DNA from: Mangifera indica
Taxonomy: Eukaryota > Streptophyta > Magnoliopsida > Sapindales > Anacardiaceae
DNA length: 64,000 bases
NCBI RefSeq assembly: GCF_011075055.1
Contig: NC_058151.1
Location: forward strand, 2,046,001 to 2,110,000
Direction of reading: 5' to 3'
Below, piece by piece: positions 47,460-60,473 of the stretch. The notes under the pieces were generated by a model. The model was not told the origin of the DNA, did no database searches, and was given only the letters and a program-made list of their open reading frames with translations. The position numbers were made by a program, and so were the translations under genes. Numbering within the stretch: the first letter of the stretch is position 1; each line of letters begins with the position of its first letter.

Positions 47460-48416
47460 ATCATAACATGCATAATATATAGAATACCCAATTATAGGTT
47501 AATTCAAAACACAGAATCAAAATTAAGAATATAAAACTATATATGTGAATCATGTTTTTGAATTTGCCGAGTCTTTGAGAATCACTTGAAAATTATAAAT
47601 ATGTAATGACTGATATTCTGCTCCTAAAACCTCTTTGATGATAGCTTTTAATGGAAAAAATTTTAACATTAAGATTTCAAAAAGGAGACTTAATAAATTT
47701 ATAAAAGATTATTAAATAAATTCTCTCATAAAATATCTGATAACCCAAAGACCTGCTCTAAGCTACCAACTTAAATCATAATATGTAAGATATATTGGAC
47801 TTATCTTTAATAATTACTTTATTTAGTTTTATTAACAGCAGCAATGTTAATTAATGTTGGTTTATATTGAAAATTTTCTAATGCTTTAATCTCCTGCTTG
47901 AATAAGACCTTGATGGGAATATAGCAAATCCAGCCTTAGGGCCTCAAGGGCATATTCAATTGTTTAATTTTTCTTTCCACGCAAACTCAGACTTTCAATT
48001 ATTGTACTGTAAAATCACTTTTAGTCCCTCAGCTGATGCAGTCCAGTGGACTGCTAAAGATATTTTGGGTTATAACTTAATTTTTTTTTTAAGCTAAAAA
48101 TTATATTTGAATTGAATTATCATATTACAAACTCCAAATCACTAGTTTGGTAATGATATATTATTAGAAAATATTTAAATTTATTTTTATATATATAATA
48201 TCTTTTTTTATTATTTAAATTACCCAATTTTACTGTAATAAAAACCTTCCAAAACGCTAAAAGATATTCTTCGACAAACCCTAGCAACATCCAACAGAAG
48301 CATGGTCACGGGCAAGCCTCTGAGTCGCAATCAGGGCTGTCACGTTTTTTATTAATTTCCAGTGGCCACATGTTTATTTTACCTGTACTTGTGCACACTT
48401 GCCATGGAAACTTCAA

Positions 48417-48477
<61 letters not shown>

Positions 48478-49570
48478 CTAAAAAAGATTCTATTACTGTT
48501 TCGCAATAGTTGACATTAACAGTAAAATTAATAATTTCAGGTTTGCCTGGGACTCAAAAGCGCTTTCAAACAGTCGAAAGCAACATTTAATTATTGATTG
48601 TTTTTTGTGTTGTTTATGTACGGATGAGGACACATTTTTGTTTTTGGAAATTGCAATTTACGGGGTAATTTTATGCAACAAGTTGAAATAGAGGTGGAAG
48701 TGAATTAAATTAGATTGATCTGGCATGACGATTCACTAGACCCATGTATTGGGTCATATCAAGGCCTGTTACTTGATGGGTTTTAGTCTTTGACGGTCTG
48801 ACAAAAATTCAAGATTTGGGACACGGCTAAGGGTTTTAAATTGTGTCTCTATGACCCTTTAAATAGTGGGTAATTAAGTATTTTGCAGGTTGGCCCAAAA
48901 AACAATTTTTTATTTTTTAATTATGTAAAATTAAAGTGATGGGTCATACCAAATGGATCAAATCATCAAAAAAATTAATTAAAAAATTAATACAATATTA
49001 TTTATCTGTATCAAACTAATTTATAAGTCTTATCTCACAATTTAAAACATAACCTGTTAAGTATACAAGTTTGACATGCCTACTTTTTTTAATGTCAAAC
49101 TTAGGCATGTTATGTCAAAATGCTCAAACCCAAATTGAGCTATGAGTAGATTTAACTTATTTGACACCTCTATATCAAATTAAAATTGATATTGGCGAAC
49201 TAATAATTAAATATAAGGTTACCGTTTAACTTTAACAGTTAACCCAAAATAATTATAAAAATTAAAAGGATTTACCTCAAGAAATTGTAGAATTTTCATT
49301 TAATCCATAATATTTTATCTAGTTAAAAATGAGTTGCCTAAACAATTAGATTTTTTTGGCTTTTATACCCCCTAAACTATCAGTATTTAAAAAAAAAAAA
49401 AAAAAGGGAAATGATCAACTTAGTCCCTATAAATTAATGTTTTTCTCTATTGGTTCTTTAACTTCACATTTTGTCCCTTAGAAATATGAACTTTCTAATT
49501 CTTTCGATGCCACCTCATTTTTGGTGTTGGCACGGTTTCTTGTCACCAATCATAAGGCATATGCCATTTA
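47460..49570. other. Intergenic DNA
   Basis: No gene is recognised. The (AT)n array at 48421-48475 is included. The 49400-49560 part (AAATGATCAACTTAGTCCCT...) looks like old repeat sequence. Confidence 0.45.
48421..48475. repeat. (AT)n microsatellite
   Basis: Uninterrupted TA array of about 55 bp. Confidence 0.95.
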
Positions 49571-49574
49571 GAGT

Positions 49575-49715
49575 TTCGATAATATTATATGCATAAATAA
49601 TAACATGTCATTTTGTTGTTGGTTATTAGTTTATTTTTAATTTTTAATTATTTAATCATATAGTAACACATTATTATTTGTACATAAAATTATATATAAA
49701 AATTATGTATGTAGC
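49575..49715. mobile_element. Palindromic MITE, degraded copy
   Basis: ATTATATGCATAAATAATAAC, ATCATATAGTAACACATTA and AATTATGTATGTAGCATTAC fit the family, with an eroded core. It abuts the Harbinger-type element at 49726. Confidence 0.5.
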
Positions 49716-49725
49716 ATTACTCTTA

Positions 49726-50207
49726 GGGGGCGTTTGGTTTGGGTAATGTTTGATTACTAAAATATAAAGATTACCTTGAAGATAGATTACTTAGAATATT
49801 ACTGGGTATAAATGATTACTATGTTTGATAAAATTTGATAAGTATAAATAATTATTGTGTTTGGTTAAAGGTAATAAAAGATTACTAGTAAATTATTTTA
49901 CTTAAATGCTTTTAAATATAATTATTTTTAAATATTTTTTATATTATTTGTCATATTAATTAAAAATAAATTTATTTTTATCTCAAAAAATTAATGAATA
50001 ATAATTTTTCTATAATAAACTCAAGATTACTCCAGTAATCTTTAAATACCTAAGGTGAAGGTGGTAATCAGATTACCACCTATATTACCTGTCACGTCAG
50101 CATTGGTAATAAAAGATTACTGTAATCTTTTATTACTGACAAACCAAACAAGGGAATAAAAGATAGATTACTAAGGTAATTTTAAAAACCGTCAACCAAA
50201 CGCACCC
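49726..50207 (+). mobile_element. Harbinger/Tourist-type MITE, 482 bp
   Basis: The ends GGGGGCGTTTGGTTTGGG and CCGTCAACCAAACGCACCC are inverted repeats. They are flanked by TTA at 49723-49725 and 50208-50210, the three-base duplication typical of PIF/Harbinger elements. The interior is AT-rich with repeated GATTAC/GTAATC motifs. A copy of exactly the same length lies in opposite orientation at 54344-54825. Confidence 0.9.
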
Positions 50208-50209
50208 TT

Positions 50210-51410
50210 AGAGTTTTGTGCAATACTAAAATAATAATTATTATAATTTGAAGAGAATTTGATATGTCTATAACTATGTTATACGAATGTGAATCAAATA
50301 CATCATAAAAAAGAAAAAAAAAATCAAGACACAATTTTAAGCCTGCTTTAGCTTCCCGGTATGTATTTTGTAAGGAATATAATATGAGGGATTACCTCTA
50401 GTATCTACTATTTTGCCTCTGTTTGATCATACCTTCTTCTATTTCAATTTAATTAGAAGAGAATATCAACAAAATCGAAAATGTTTTGATTAGGAAAATG
50501 GATATATCTTTCTTTTGCTATTATGAATGCAGAACAGAAGAAATTCTATAGAAGATTTTAGACAGATTCTTTATTTGATGGATGTCTTCTTGTCATATTG
50601 AGTCGAGGAGTTCTCCTGCTTCCACAGTTTGATATTAGATAGGAAACAACTACAATGTTGTTGGGCTGTTGATTAGCATCTAATCACTAGTCTTGACACT
50701 AACTCATGCAGAAGTATGCCTTGGATAGAAATTCTCTCTGCGCATTTTTTTATGTTGCCATGGTTTTAATATTTTATCAAGTAAAATTAATATAATATTA
50801 AAATTTTTAAGATAAAAATTTAGGTTTGAATCTTTGTTACGTTTGTAAAACTTTGACTTATCTGATGCAGTGGTTGTAGGTCTGATCACTGTATTTCAAG
50901 TTTATCTATCTGACAAATACAGGTGTAGTTATTGATTATCAAAAAAATATAACTATATTTTATCGAGCACAAGCTATGACAATAGAGATGTAAAGAAAAA
51001 TATATTTTTAAAAATTTATGTTTTTAAATAAAAGAAAATATGAAAATAAGTTGAATTGTAATGAAAAGGAAAAGTATAAAATTATATAGAGCGAGTGAGG
51101 TGAGTTTTTAGAATCTTTCGTATTGGAATTAGTTTGAGTATTTATTTATAGCGAGGAGAATGAATGGTTAAAGCATGTCTTTCCCATATAAGATTTTTGC
51201 CATCTTAATTCAATTTCCTTCCATGTTTCCTTTTATTAGGAAAAGCAAATTTAAAAAAAACTACAGTATAAATTCGACTCAGTCAAAACTCATCAAACTT
51301 GACTCACTTAAGCCCATTCAAACTCAAACAAATTCAAACTTAAACTCTATTTAGTTTGAATCTAACCTTATGATAAAGACTTTATTTATTAAGCCTAGTT
51401 TGAAATTTTT
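50210..51410. other. Intergenic DNA with a SINE-like fragment
   Basis: The segment at 50815-50935 (ACTTATCTGATGCAGTGGTT...; TCTGATCACTGTATTTCAAG) matches 57628-57735 and loosely resembles the 3' part of the SINE at 20413. No gene is recognised. Confidence 0.45.
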
Positions 51411-51415
51411 TGCTC

Positions 51416-51600
51416 CTCTTGTTATTTGATGTGATAATCAGAACACAAAAGCTTTGACCTCTAATATTGCTTTTCATACTCTTACTAATCATATCGAGAT
51501 AGATGCATATCATATCAGAGATTAGGCTACTACTAAACAAATTGTTATCAAGAATATTTCTAGTGAATTACAAAAGGCTAACATCCTAACTCAAGCCTCA
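51416..51600 (+). pseudogene. Ty1/copia retrotransposon relic, RNase H end
   Basis: The plus frame reads CDNQNTKALTSNIAFHTLTN, then HIEIDAYHIRD, then KQIVIKNISSELQKANILTQ. This is the conserved copia order CDN..A..L..NP.FH...KHIEID.H..R...ADI.TK. In-frame stops at 51427 and 51523 and the lack of upstream polymerase domains show it is a decayed fragment. Confidence 0.8.
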
Positions 51601-53420
51601 ACCGCTCATAAATAATACTGTGTTTGATTGTGTTGAGGCTAATGACTTTGTTGTTCTTGATGGTTGAAGTCCAGGCTGTTCTTGTGTGATTTTTGAATGG
51701 ATTGGAGGATGATGTAGTGACGGCTACAATTTGATATACTTTGTTTCCGACCATGTTAAGCATGCACTGCACTAGGTTAGTCTACGTAGTAGCACGGAAA
51801 CAGAAAAATGAAAATGCATTTACTTAAAAAAAATAAAAATGTGAAAAAACTTATAAATATAAAAAATATTAAAGTTTTTTTTTTTAAATATCAAATTTTT
51901 TATTACAAAAATGCATAAATTTATATGGTATAAAAATAAATAATAATAATAATAAGAGGAAAAATACTATAAATAGGAATTATAGAACTTATTGTAAATT
52001 ATTATAGTGTAAGCACATATAAATATCTAAGAAAAAATAATAATACACACCAATCCATATAACATGTCAGAGAAGAGATGAACAACACATCAAAGAGTGG
52101 ACAGAAGATAAATTTAATATAAGATTTAGAGACACTTAGAGTTTGAAAATATAAAATATGTATGTTTAATTAATTTCATAATTTTTCTTTTAAAAGAAAT
52201 GTTTTTTTTTTGCGGAAACGCATTTCAAAAATTCTGAAACGCCCTTGAAACATTTCATACAGGTTTTACAAAGTTTCGGAAGCCAAAACATTTCCAAAAC
52301 ACCGGAACGCACCCTATGGTGAGTTTCCATGCTTCCTATAGGTTAGTGAAAAGTTTAATTTTAAAATATCATCGGAAGGAATTTCAATCTTTATTCTCTT
52401 ATACTTAAAATCTCTTCTATTATCACTCAAACTACCATTTAGGGGGCATGTTTTGTCTTATTGGTATTATTGTTTTGTTGTTCTTGGGAGTTGAATTTGA
52501 GACTAAAGAATGGTACTGCAATTGTTGTAGTCTGGTGATTGGAAGATGCCATTATTGATTGCTGAAAATTGTTGGTATAGTTGCAGCAGCTTGGTGGATA
52601 TGGTATAGATGGTAGCTTTGAAAGCTGAAATGGTTGATATAGTCTGGTGGTTGGTGTTTATGTTAAAGATGTAGTCTGATGCTTGGTCTGTTGCGTTTCT
52701 GGCAATCTGATACTGGGTTTTCTGGCAATCTGACACTGGGTTTTCTGGCTGCTGAGTTTCTGGAGATGTTGTGTTAATTAGATAAAGTTTCGAGCTTTGT
52801 CTGTTATGTTTCTAACATTGTTTTCATGTTTTCAGAACTGGACCAGACGCAGAGAAAACCCAGTATCAGATTGCTAGAAACACAACATTTTTATTTTGTT
52901 ATTGATTTGCCATCTCCAGAAACTCCTTCCAAGGCAAATAATTGACACATCTGTCCGAGTTTGCTGTCATTGTGGACTTGAATCAGTATGACAAAATTGA
53001 CATATCTATTTGGGTTCTGTTGTCATTTGTACATAACCAAATTTGACTTCTTCATATGCTTTGACATCATTAAAAATGAATTTGGGCAGAACCCTACTCG
53101 ACTATTAGGTAGAATTCTATTAATTTGAGTTAGTAAACAATTACATCATAGATAGAGAAAACTGACAAGAGAAGAAAAAAAAGAGAAAGCACTGACATGT
53201 CAAGTTTTGATGCAAATCACCAGTCAAGCACGAGCTCAACAAATTGAAAATATTTCAATTCGAGTTTTAGTTATTCAAACCAAATAATAATCCAAATTCA
53301 AGCAAATTAAACCAAATCCACACATTGGGGACAAAACTCACCAATCTAACCGGCTGTTGCTGTAGTCATTATAGTTACTGTTTTCAAGTTTTTGGGAAAA
53401 GAATTAAAAAAATTGATTTT
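51600..53420. other. Retroelement-like and intergenic DNA
   Basis: Possible copia LTR debris follows the RNase H relic. A local inverted repeat joins 52698-52740 (GGCAATCTGATACTGGGTTT) with 52853-52885 (AAACCCAGTATCAGATTGCT). TTTCTGG-containing phrases are repeated near 52690-52760. No intact gene is visible. Confidence 0.5.
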
Positions 53421-53427
53421 TTATGTA

Positions 53428-54272
53428 TTAAAAAATACTTATTATTTCCACCCAAGGTTTATAGCAACTCCCACTTCTTATTGCTATGTTTTAAAAATTC
53501 AAATATTCATCTATTTATTAAATATTACAGTTAGTATCATAAGTAAAAATATTATTTATAGATTTTATTTTAAAAAAAGAAAAATTTATCCCCTTTCTCA
53601 CCTTAGTTTTAAAAACTAAAATTTTTTTAACTTAATTTTAAAAATCACTTTTTCACCCCTACTATCTAGGGTTTTCATATTTTAAAGTTAACAATTACTC
53701 CTTCAAAGTTTAAAACATTGACTTATATCCCAAAAAATACATTCGCCCTTTTTAGTGATCATTCTTCTCGATAATTCACTCCGATATGTCCACCCTTTCT
53801 CCCTCCCCAATGGTTTACTAGTATGGAAACCACTAGTCATCCGATTGAAATGGCTAGATGACGTTGTGCAAATCTATGCAATGAATCACACATTGTGCAC
53901 CCTCTTTCACTCCTTGGAGTGAATCATTAGAAAAAACAGTCGTCAGAAAGAGAGAATATATTTTTTAGAAGTGTAAATGCAACATTTTGAATTTTGAGGG
54001 AGAGCAACTGTTAAACTTAAAATATGAAAATCCTAGATAATGAAGGTGAAAAAGTAACTTTTTAAAACTAAGATAGAAAAAATTGTTAGTTTTCAAAACT
54101 ACTATAAGAAAATGGGATAAATTTTTTTTAAAATAAAATTTATAAATAATATTTTTACTTTTAATACTAACTACAAAATTTAATAAATAGGTGAATATTT
54201 GAATCTTCGAAACTTGATGGATGAGAACATGCGAATGCACTAAACCTTGGGTGGGAGCAAAGTCTTTTGGCC
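53428..54272. mobile_element. Long-inverted-repeat MITE, GGCCAAA...CCCACCC family
   Basis: The left arm begins near TACTTATTATTTCCACCCAA then GGTTTA; the right arm ends TAAACCTTGGGTGGGAGCAA then AGTCTTTTGGCC. Arms of about 330 bp are complementary, including CTATCTAGGGTTTTCATA with its partner ATGAAAATCCTAGATAA. Related to 588-838 and to the relic at 15660. Confidence 0.75.
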
Positions 54273-54343
54273 TTCTATTTTCTTGGTTAAGGTGCAACTG
54301 AGACTTTAGTTTTTAATTAATTAGAATGGAATCATAGTATTAA

Positions 54344-54825
54344 GGGTGCGTTTGGTTGGGGGAATTTATTATTACCTTGGTAATCTATTTTTTATTCTTT
54401 TGTTTGGTTTGTCAGTAATAAAAAATTACAGTAATCTTCTATTACCAATGCTGACATGACAAGTAATATAGGTGGTAATCTGATTACCACCTTCACCTTA
54501 GGTATTTAAAGATTACTTGGGTAATCTTGAGTTTATTATAGAAAAATTATTATTTATTAATTTTTTTAGGATAATAATAAATTTATTTTTAATTAATATG
54601 ACAAATAATATAAAAATATTTAAAAATAATTATATTTAAGCACATTTAAGTAAAATAATTTACTAGTAATCTTTTATTACTTTTAACCAAACACAATAAT
54701 TATTTATACCTATCAAATTTTATCAAATATAGTAATCATTTATACCCAGTAATCTTATAAGTAATTTATCTTCAAGGTAATCTTTCTATTTTAGTAATCA
54801 AACATTATCCAAACTAAACGCCCCT
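54344..54825 (-). mobile_element. Harbinger/Tourist-type MITE, 482 bp, inverted copy
   Basis: The ends GGGTGCGTTTGGTTGGGGG and CAAACTAAACGCCCCT lie between TAA at 54341-54343 and TAA at 54826-54828. Sequence and length match 49726-50207 in reverse complement, for example GGTGGTAATCTGATTACCAC near the middle of both. Confidence 0.88.
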
Positions 54826-55314
54826 TAAATGTAATATTATATTCCCACTGAATCAACCTGATGGCCTTTTAAAGGTCAAAAAAAGAAAGAAATTTTTTCA
54901 AAACCTGTTATCGCATGATTTGTCTAGTCTTGAGAACCTGAATCCCGAGAATCAATAAAATTGACCCCTGGTCTTTTGGAACCGCCTAACTTTGAATTCC
55001 TTTATTTAATTAATCGTAATTCAGCCCGCTAATCACGGCTTAAGAATATAATTATTTTACTTGAATTCCTCCATAAATGACAAAATTTCACTGTTTTAAT
55101 ATAACAACCTCACTTCGCTACATTGACTTTATATCATTTAAAATTATACTTCTTTTTTTTAATGAAGTATTCTGCTTAAGTTAAAATGATATTTTTTACG
55201 ATAAAATCAACCATATTAAATAGAATAAATATCAAATATGATAATTACAAATATATGTTATCTTGATTCATCTTAGTTTGAAAACTGTCATTTTTTTATG
55301 GTTTTAATAATAAA

Positions 55315-55490
55315 TTTAATTTTACAATAAAACTATTTCGTTTTAAGTATTTAATTGGGTGTTTAAATAATATATCATTATGTGATTGAATGATTTTGAA
55401 TGAATGATAAGTAACATTCAATTACATAATAACATATCATATAAATACTTAATTAGATACTTAAAATTAGGTATATATATTACAACTTTT
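55315..55490. mobile_element. Palindromic MITE, good copy
   Basis: AAAACTATTTCGTTTTAAGT, TTTAATTGGGTGTTTAAATA, ATATCATTATGTGATTGA, then ACATAATAACATATCAT and TTAATTAGATACTTAAAATT: the two halves are mutually complementary. Confidence 0.7.
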
Positions 55491-55649
55491 AATTTTATTA
55501 TCTATCATTTTAATAGAGTGAATACTTACTCTTGAAAGATTCATTATTAAGTTATTTTTTCATAACAAATTTTGTTGAAACTATTTCTTCGTACAATCAA
55601 AATATTTCAATCGGGCAAGGAAACTAGTATGAAATTTATTTATCAACAA

Positions 55650-55800
55650 AACTATATATACTAATTTTGAATATTTAAATGATATATCATCATATGATTA
55701 GTGATTTTGAATTCATGATTAAGAAACTATCACCCACATAATGACACATTATTTAAGTACCCAATTAGGTAAATAAAACTGGTTGCATATAACATTGCTA
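55650..55800. mobile_element. Palindromic MITE, good copy
   Basis: ACTATATATACTAATTTTGA at the left, ATATCATCATATGATTAGTG in the centre, and TACCCAATTAGGTAAATAAA then TTGCATATAACATTGC at the right follow the family consensus. Confidence 0.7.
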
Positions 55801-57627
55801 TTCATTTATAAATAGCTTCATAAATTAAAAGAAAAAATCCACTTGGATTTTTTTTTAAAAAAAAAAAAAGACATGTAAAACTATGCAAGAAAAAAAATTG
55901 AACTGTTAAAGCAAACAGTTTTATATGGTAAGTTTTACACCAAAACCGTAGAGCATTATCATTATACATTCTAATCCCTAAACGGGTTTATCATTAAAAG
56001 GCATTTTTCATAAAATTATAATGTAAAAAATTTCATAATTTATATAAATAAAAAACATTCATTTACTTCAATTTTACATTGTGAATTTATGTTGACATAA
56101 ATATTATTTCATGAAAAAATCAAGCATGATATGAAAAACCTCCATAAATTTCATAAAATTATATGTACTCACTTTGAGTACACAAATAAATATATATTAA
56201 TATGTGTTATCATATAATTAGATGATTTTAAATTAAGCATAAAGTAATACTTAATCACATAATAATATATATAAGAGTGTATTTATTTATATACATAAAA
56301 TAAGTAAATATAGTATTATTCTTATAAATTATTGCAAGAAGAAAATGAGGAATATATTATGAGAAAGCAAAAGAAATTATAAGACTACTAGCAACCTTTG
56401 TTTCATCTTCTAACTTCCAAGAATGATTAAAGTGTGTAAATTCAACAACAAAGTTAACATGCTTTCCTTGACTATTTCTCTTCTAACGTTGACAATATTT
56501 TCTGATGAAAATTAGCATTCGCGATGTCTATATGTTGTGTCAATTTTCTTCACCACCACCCAACACGTTTGAGGAAAGATATGATTAGAAGAAGACTAGC
56601 CCACAACTCCTAACGATTTCGAAGACTTTTTAAGAGTCGTATTAAGCTCAAATTACAATTTTAATAATCTAATCAATAATAATTCAATAATAAAATTATG
56701 GTTAGGAGTAATGTAATTTTATTTTGATAGGTATTTATCGGCACCAACAAGAAATATACAAGGTTAAACCAAGTGCATGAATATGATAGTAGGGATTGGA
56801 GTTAGTAAGATAATTTCATATTCACTATATATGATGATAAATGCGAATAATGATAAATAAATAAAACCCACGAGATTGTGTGATTAAGCGATAAACACAA
56901 GAAAATTTTTAACGTGGTTCAACCATTTGCTTAAGCATATGTCTATAATTATGTTACTGATGCACCTAAAAAGATTTTCATAAGAGTATCAATGAGCAGT
57001 ATAATAAAATTATAGAGACGGGTTATGTGTGTCTCTTGGTAAGGATTTCGAATCCCCTTAACTATGTGCAATCCTGACAAAGAGCTAAAGTTACATATAA
57101 ATAACATAGGATGGAATGTCGAAAATCTTTGTAGATGCATAAGAGTTAAAATATTAAATAATGTTCTTTTCAATGTCTTTGAATGATAAGATTTCAACCT
57201 ATTTTGCAAACTGAAAGACAAATAGATAACATATCTAATCAGTGACTCAATAGTTTGTCATTTACTAGTTGTTTTTAGTGTGTCATTTTATGTGAGTTTG
57301 GTTAAAGAGATAATTATTGATTCGGCATTATTATGTTAACGATAATATTTTTTAAATTAATATTGTGGAGAATAATTTGGGTATAAAGTTAAATATGGTA
57401 GTTTTGTATAACATTACATAATCTAAATAAATAAAACAAAATCATGCATTTCGTTTAGTTTAATGTAATAGCATGTTTTCGAATTAAAAAATAATTGTAA
57501 TATTATAAATAAAATATAATTTAATTTTTAAGTTAAAAAACTAGAAAAATGTGTTTCATATAAGCAATTGAAAACTTAAGATTGCATGAGTAGGTTGTAA
57601 TTATTAAGAATAGCAAAAATATTTTTA

Positions 57628-57739
57628 TTAAGAGTTTAAATTTATCATACTTATAAAAGTTTAACTTATCTGTTATAGTGATTGTAAATCTGATTACTGT
57701 AACTCAAATATATCTATTCAACTAATACAGACAATGTCT

Positions 57740-57820
<81 letters not shown>
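57628..57820. repeat. SINE-like fragment and (AT)n microsatellite
   Basis: 57628-57735 is a diverged copy of 50815-50935 (AACTTATCTGTTATAGTGAT; AATCTGATTACTGTAACTCA). It is followed by an AT array at 57743-57820. Confidence 0.55.
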
Positions 57821-57822
<2 letters not shown>

Positions 57823-58234
57823 TTTGGTTCATTTCTAGGAACAATTTCTCATCCCACTACCCTTCTATTGGTACGAATTTCTTTGCAGCGTGGAAAGTAA
57901 TGTTTCTAAACTACTTAAAATTACAAACATCCATTTTTCAAAATATGTTTGTAATGTTAAGCATGCTCATAAAATCTGGTTACAGTCTAAAGTCTAGTAT
58001 AAAGAAGATTTTATATTGTATAATGTTTTTCAAAAGAGCCGAGTTAGATGACAAGTTGGTAGGGCGAAGTTGGCATTGCGCAACATGGTGTAGGTAGGCA
58101 AGGGAATGAATGGAGGAGAATGCTAGTTGCTTCGATTTTACCAACAGATAAGTAACTAAGCGAGATGTGCTTGATAGAATTAACATCAGTAAGGGAGTCT
58201 TGTTGTCGTCGCGACTATGAAACATGCTAGGAAT

Positions 58235-58447
58235 TTAAATTTTATTAGCATGAGATATGTTTAGAAGCTCACTACTTTCTACTTGAAGTTGCTCTAACAT
58301 TTTATAGTTGAACAGTAAAGATAAGTTGGTTGTGATATGATTTGTCGCACCTGAATCCATGTACCAAGAGTTATTTTGAAGAGCAACAAGAGTGGTCGAT
58401 TGAGTTTCGAGCCTCATTTCATTTTTTTTGAGGCAAATAAAGAGCAT
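58235..58447 (-). pseudogene. Ty1/copia relic, protease region
   Basis: A 70-codon minus-strand frame contains NSWYMDSGATNHITTNLS, the aspartic protease active site (DSGA) in the setting typical of copia gag-pol. The frame ends soon after, and the neighbouring 57980-58225 minus frame may be continuing debris. No zinc knuckle or integrase was identified. Confidence 0.7.
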
Positions 58448-58449
58448 TT

Positions 58450-59873
58450 TGTAGAGTTACAATGTTAATTTTGGAGTCAATTCGAGAAAGTAAGCTTACT
58501 ACCACTAAATCATAATTTAAATCTAATCGATTTAGTATACAACTAATAAGTATTTTTTTCATAAATAACTTGTCCTCAAACAATCAACATCTTGGCGTAA
58601 CCTTTCATGTTAAGTATGTAACTACTTATACTCAAATCATTCTTCTTGTTATCGTGAAGTAAATTTTGTATTTGCAACAATTATGACCTTACTTTAGTAA
58701 AAAATTTAGTTTCTCGACTTTGACTCCAAGGGTTGACTTGAATTGATGAGCTGTAGAATCCTTAGATAAAAAGATTTGATTTGAGAACCGATGATATCAT
58801 GTCAAACAAAACCTTGAATTCACTAATGCAGTGATTATTCCTAAGGTTAGATTTGAGCTAAACCAAGCTCGAATAAAGTGAAACTCATTTTTAAGGAAGC
58901 TCAACTCAGGCTCGTCAAGCGTAAAGAATAACTTATTCGTATTCAGCTCGTTTCATGAACCAAGAGTTCGTGTTTGGCTCATACAAGGCTCGGGTTCGCC
59001 AAACTTATTCACTTAAATTTAGTTCCCTTGTGGCTTGTGCGGCGTCATTCAAAAAATTTTTTTAATATATTTTAGCTCGGGTTCAGGCTCGTAATCAGTT
59101 TTTAAATTTTTTTAAGCTAAGGTTCATATATGTTAGATTCAAGTTTGAACTCGTGATTAATTTTCAAATATATTATAATTCGAATTTGTATATATCATGC
59201 TCAAATACAGATTCATTCAAACAAAGCTCGTACCAAATCCGAAAAAACTCACTTTAAATCAAACTCTAGTTATCCCCCTCTATAAAAACAAGTAGCTACC
59301 TTTTGATAATTATACTAAAGAATCTACAGCTAACTTCTTCACATCTTCTCTATTCAAGAACTGTGCATTAAAAAATTGCCACTCACTTTTCCATCAACCG
59401 TAATCACCGGCGTAACATAAAAAAAAAAAAATTCATAATATTTTTCAATTTTCACTTTATCTTTGTAAAATTTTCGTTGCTCCAACAGTATTGTAATAGA
59501 CCCTATTTGGAAACCGAAAATTAAGCAGTAGAAATGGGATTTTTTAGCATTACTATTTTTGTTATGACAGAGCTGAAAAGTAAACGTGCATGTTAATTTT
59601 ATCAAACACGAGAACTAAAAAACCAGGCAGCCGGCATTGATAGCGCAAGACAAATTGACTTAACTGCTAAATGATGACTTATTTTGAATAGAAATCTAAC
59701 CTACCAACCGCTTCCGTTGCTCCTAATTTTGTCGTAAATATATATTTCGTTATCAATATTTTATGTAATAAAATTATGTGTATTTATTTCATATATTATA
59801 TATATCATTTTATAATTAAATAATTTTAAATTAATTATAAAATAATATTTAATCATATACTAATACATATAAA

Positions 59874-59904
<31 letters not shown>

Positions 59905-60230
59905 TGTATCTAAAATACGTGTTCATAGTATTATTCTATTTTATAATAAATAATACATATTTTATGATATTATATTATATTATATATGTAAAATATATAT
60001 ATATATAAAAGATATATAAAAATAATAAAATAAAATAAATATATTAAATAATATAATATGTACTTTATAATATAGTACATAAGATTTATATAGATAGATA
60101 TATTTAAAAAAATGGATAATGTAAAAAATTGTATATATAAGAATTTTTATATTTTTTTAAAAATATTTATAATAATTTCTTAAATGTTAAGGTGTTAATC
60201 GAGTTTTTACACCTGGGCTATTTCAGAATC
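58450..60230. other. Intergenic DNA, transposon relics
   Basis: 58850-59275 is a GCTCG-rich relic related in inverted orientation to 40735-41045. 59765-59935 is a degraded palindromic MITE. 59875-60180 is extremely AT-rich with TA arrays. No gene is seen. Confidence 0.55.
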
Positions 60231-60366
60231 ACAGTGGGGCATACAGGTAGACGACACCTTCGCGAACGTCTAAAGGAGGCAATCCCCAATCATCATTCAG
60301 CACGTTGCCTCCAAGTCCCCCATTATCTTCTTTGATTATTCTAAGCCACAGTGCCGGATGAAACAA

Positions 60367-60373
60367 TATAAAT
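60367..60373 (+). promoter_or_regulatory. TATA box of the PAR1-family gene
   Basis: TATAAAT 101 bases before the start codon, followed by a pyrimidine-rich leader. Upstream sequence at 60230-60360 is GC-richer than the flanking DNA. Confidence 0.65.
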
Positions 60374-60473
60374 CACCCTTCTCACCTGCCTATGAATCTT
60401 CACCCACACATCCCGAGCACACAGCTGCACCTGCCAACTTCTTCGTCCTTCATTCTACATTATAACTCTTCTC

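Larger units (their letters stand above)
54830..57625. other. Intergenic DNA with three palindromic MITEs
   Basis: Copies of the palindromic MITE family lie at about 55315-55490, 55650-55800 and 56150-56330. The 56880-56940 stretch (AACGTGGTTCAACC) resembles a phrase common in plant copia elements. No gene is recognised. Confidence 0.5.

Noticed and set aside
56880..56940. AACGTGGTTCAACC phrase as a copia primer-binding or LTR boundary
   Set aside because: Similar phrases are common in plant retroelements, but no TG...CA ends or partner LTR could be found.
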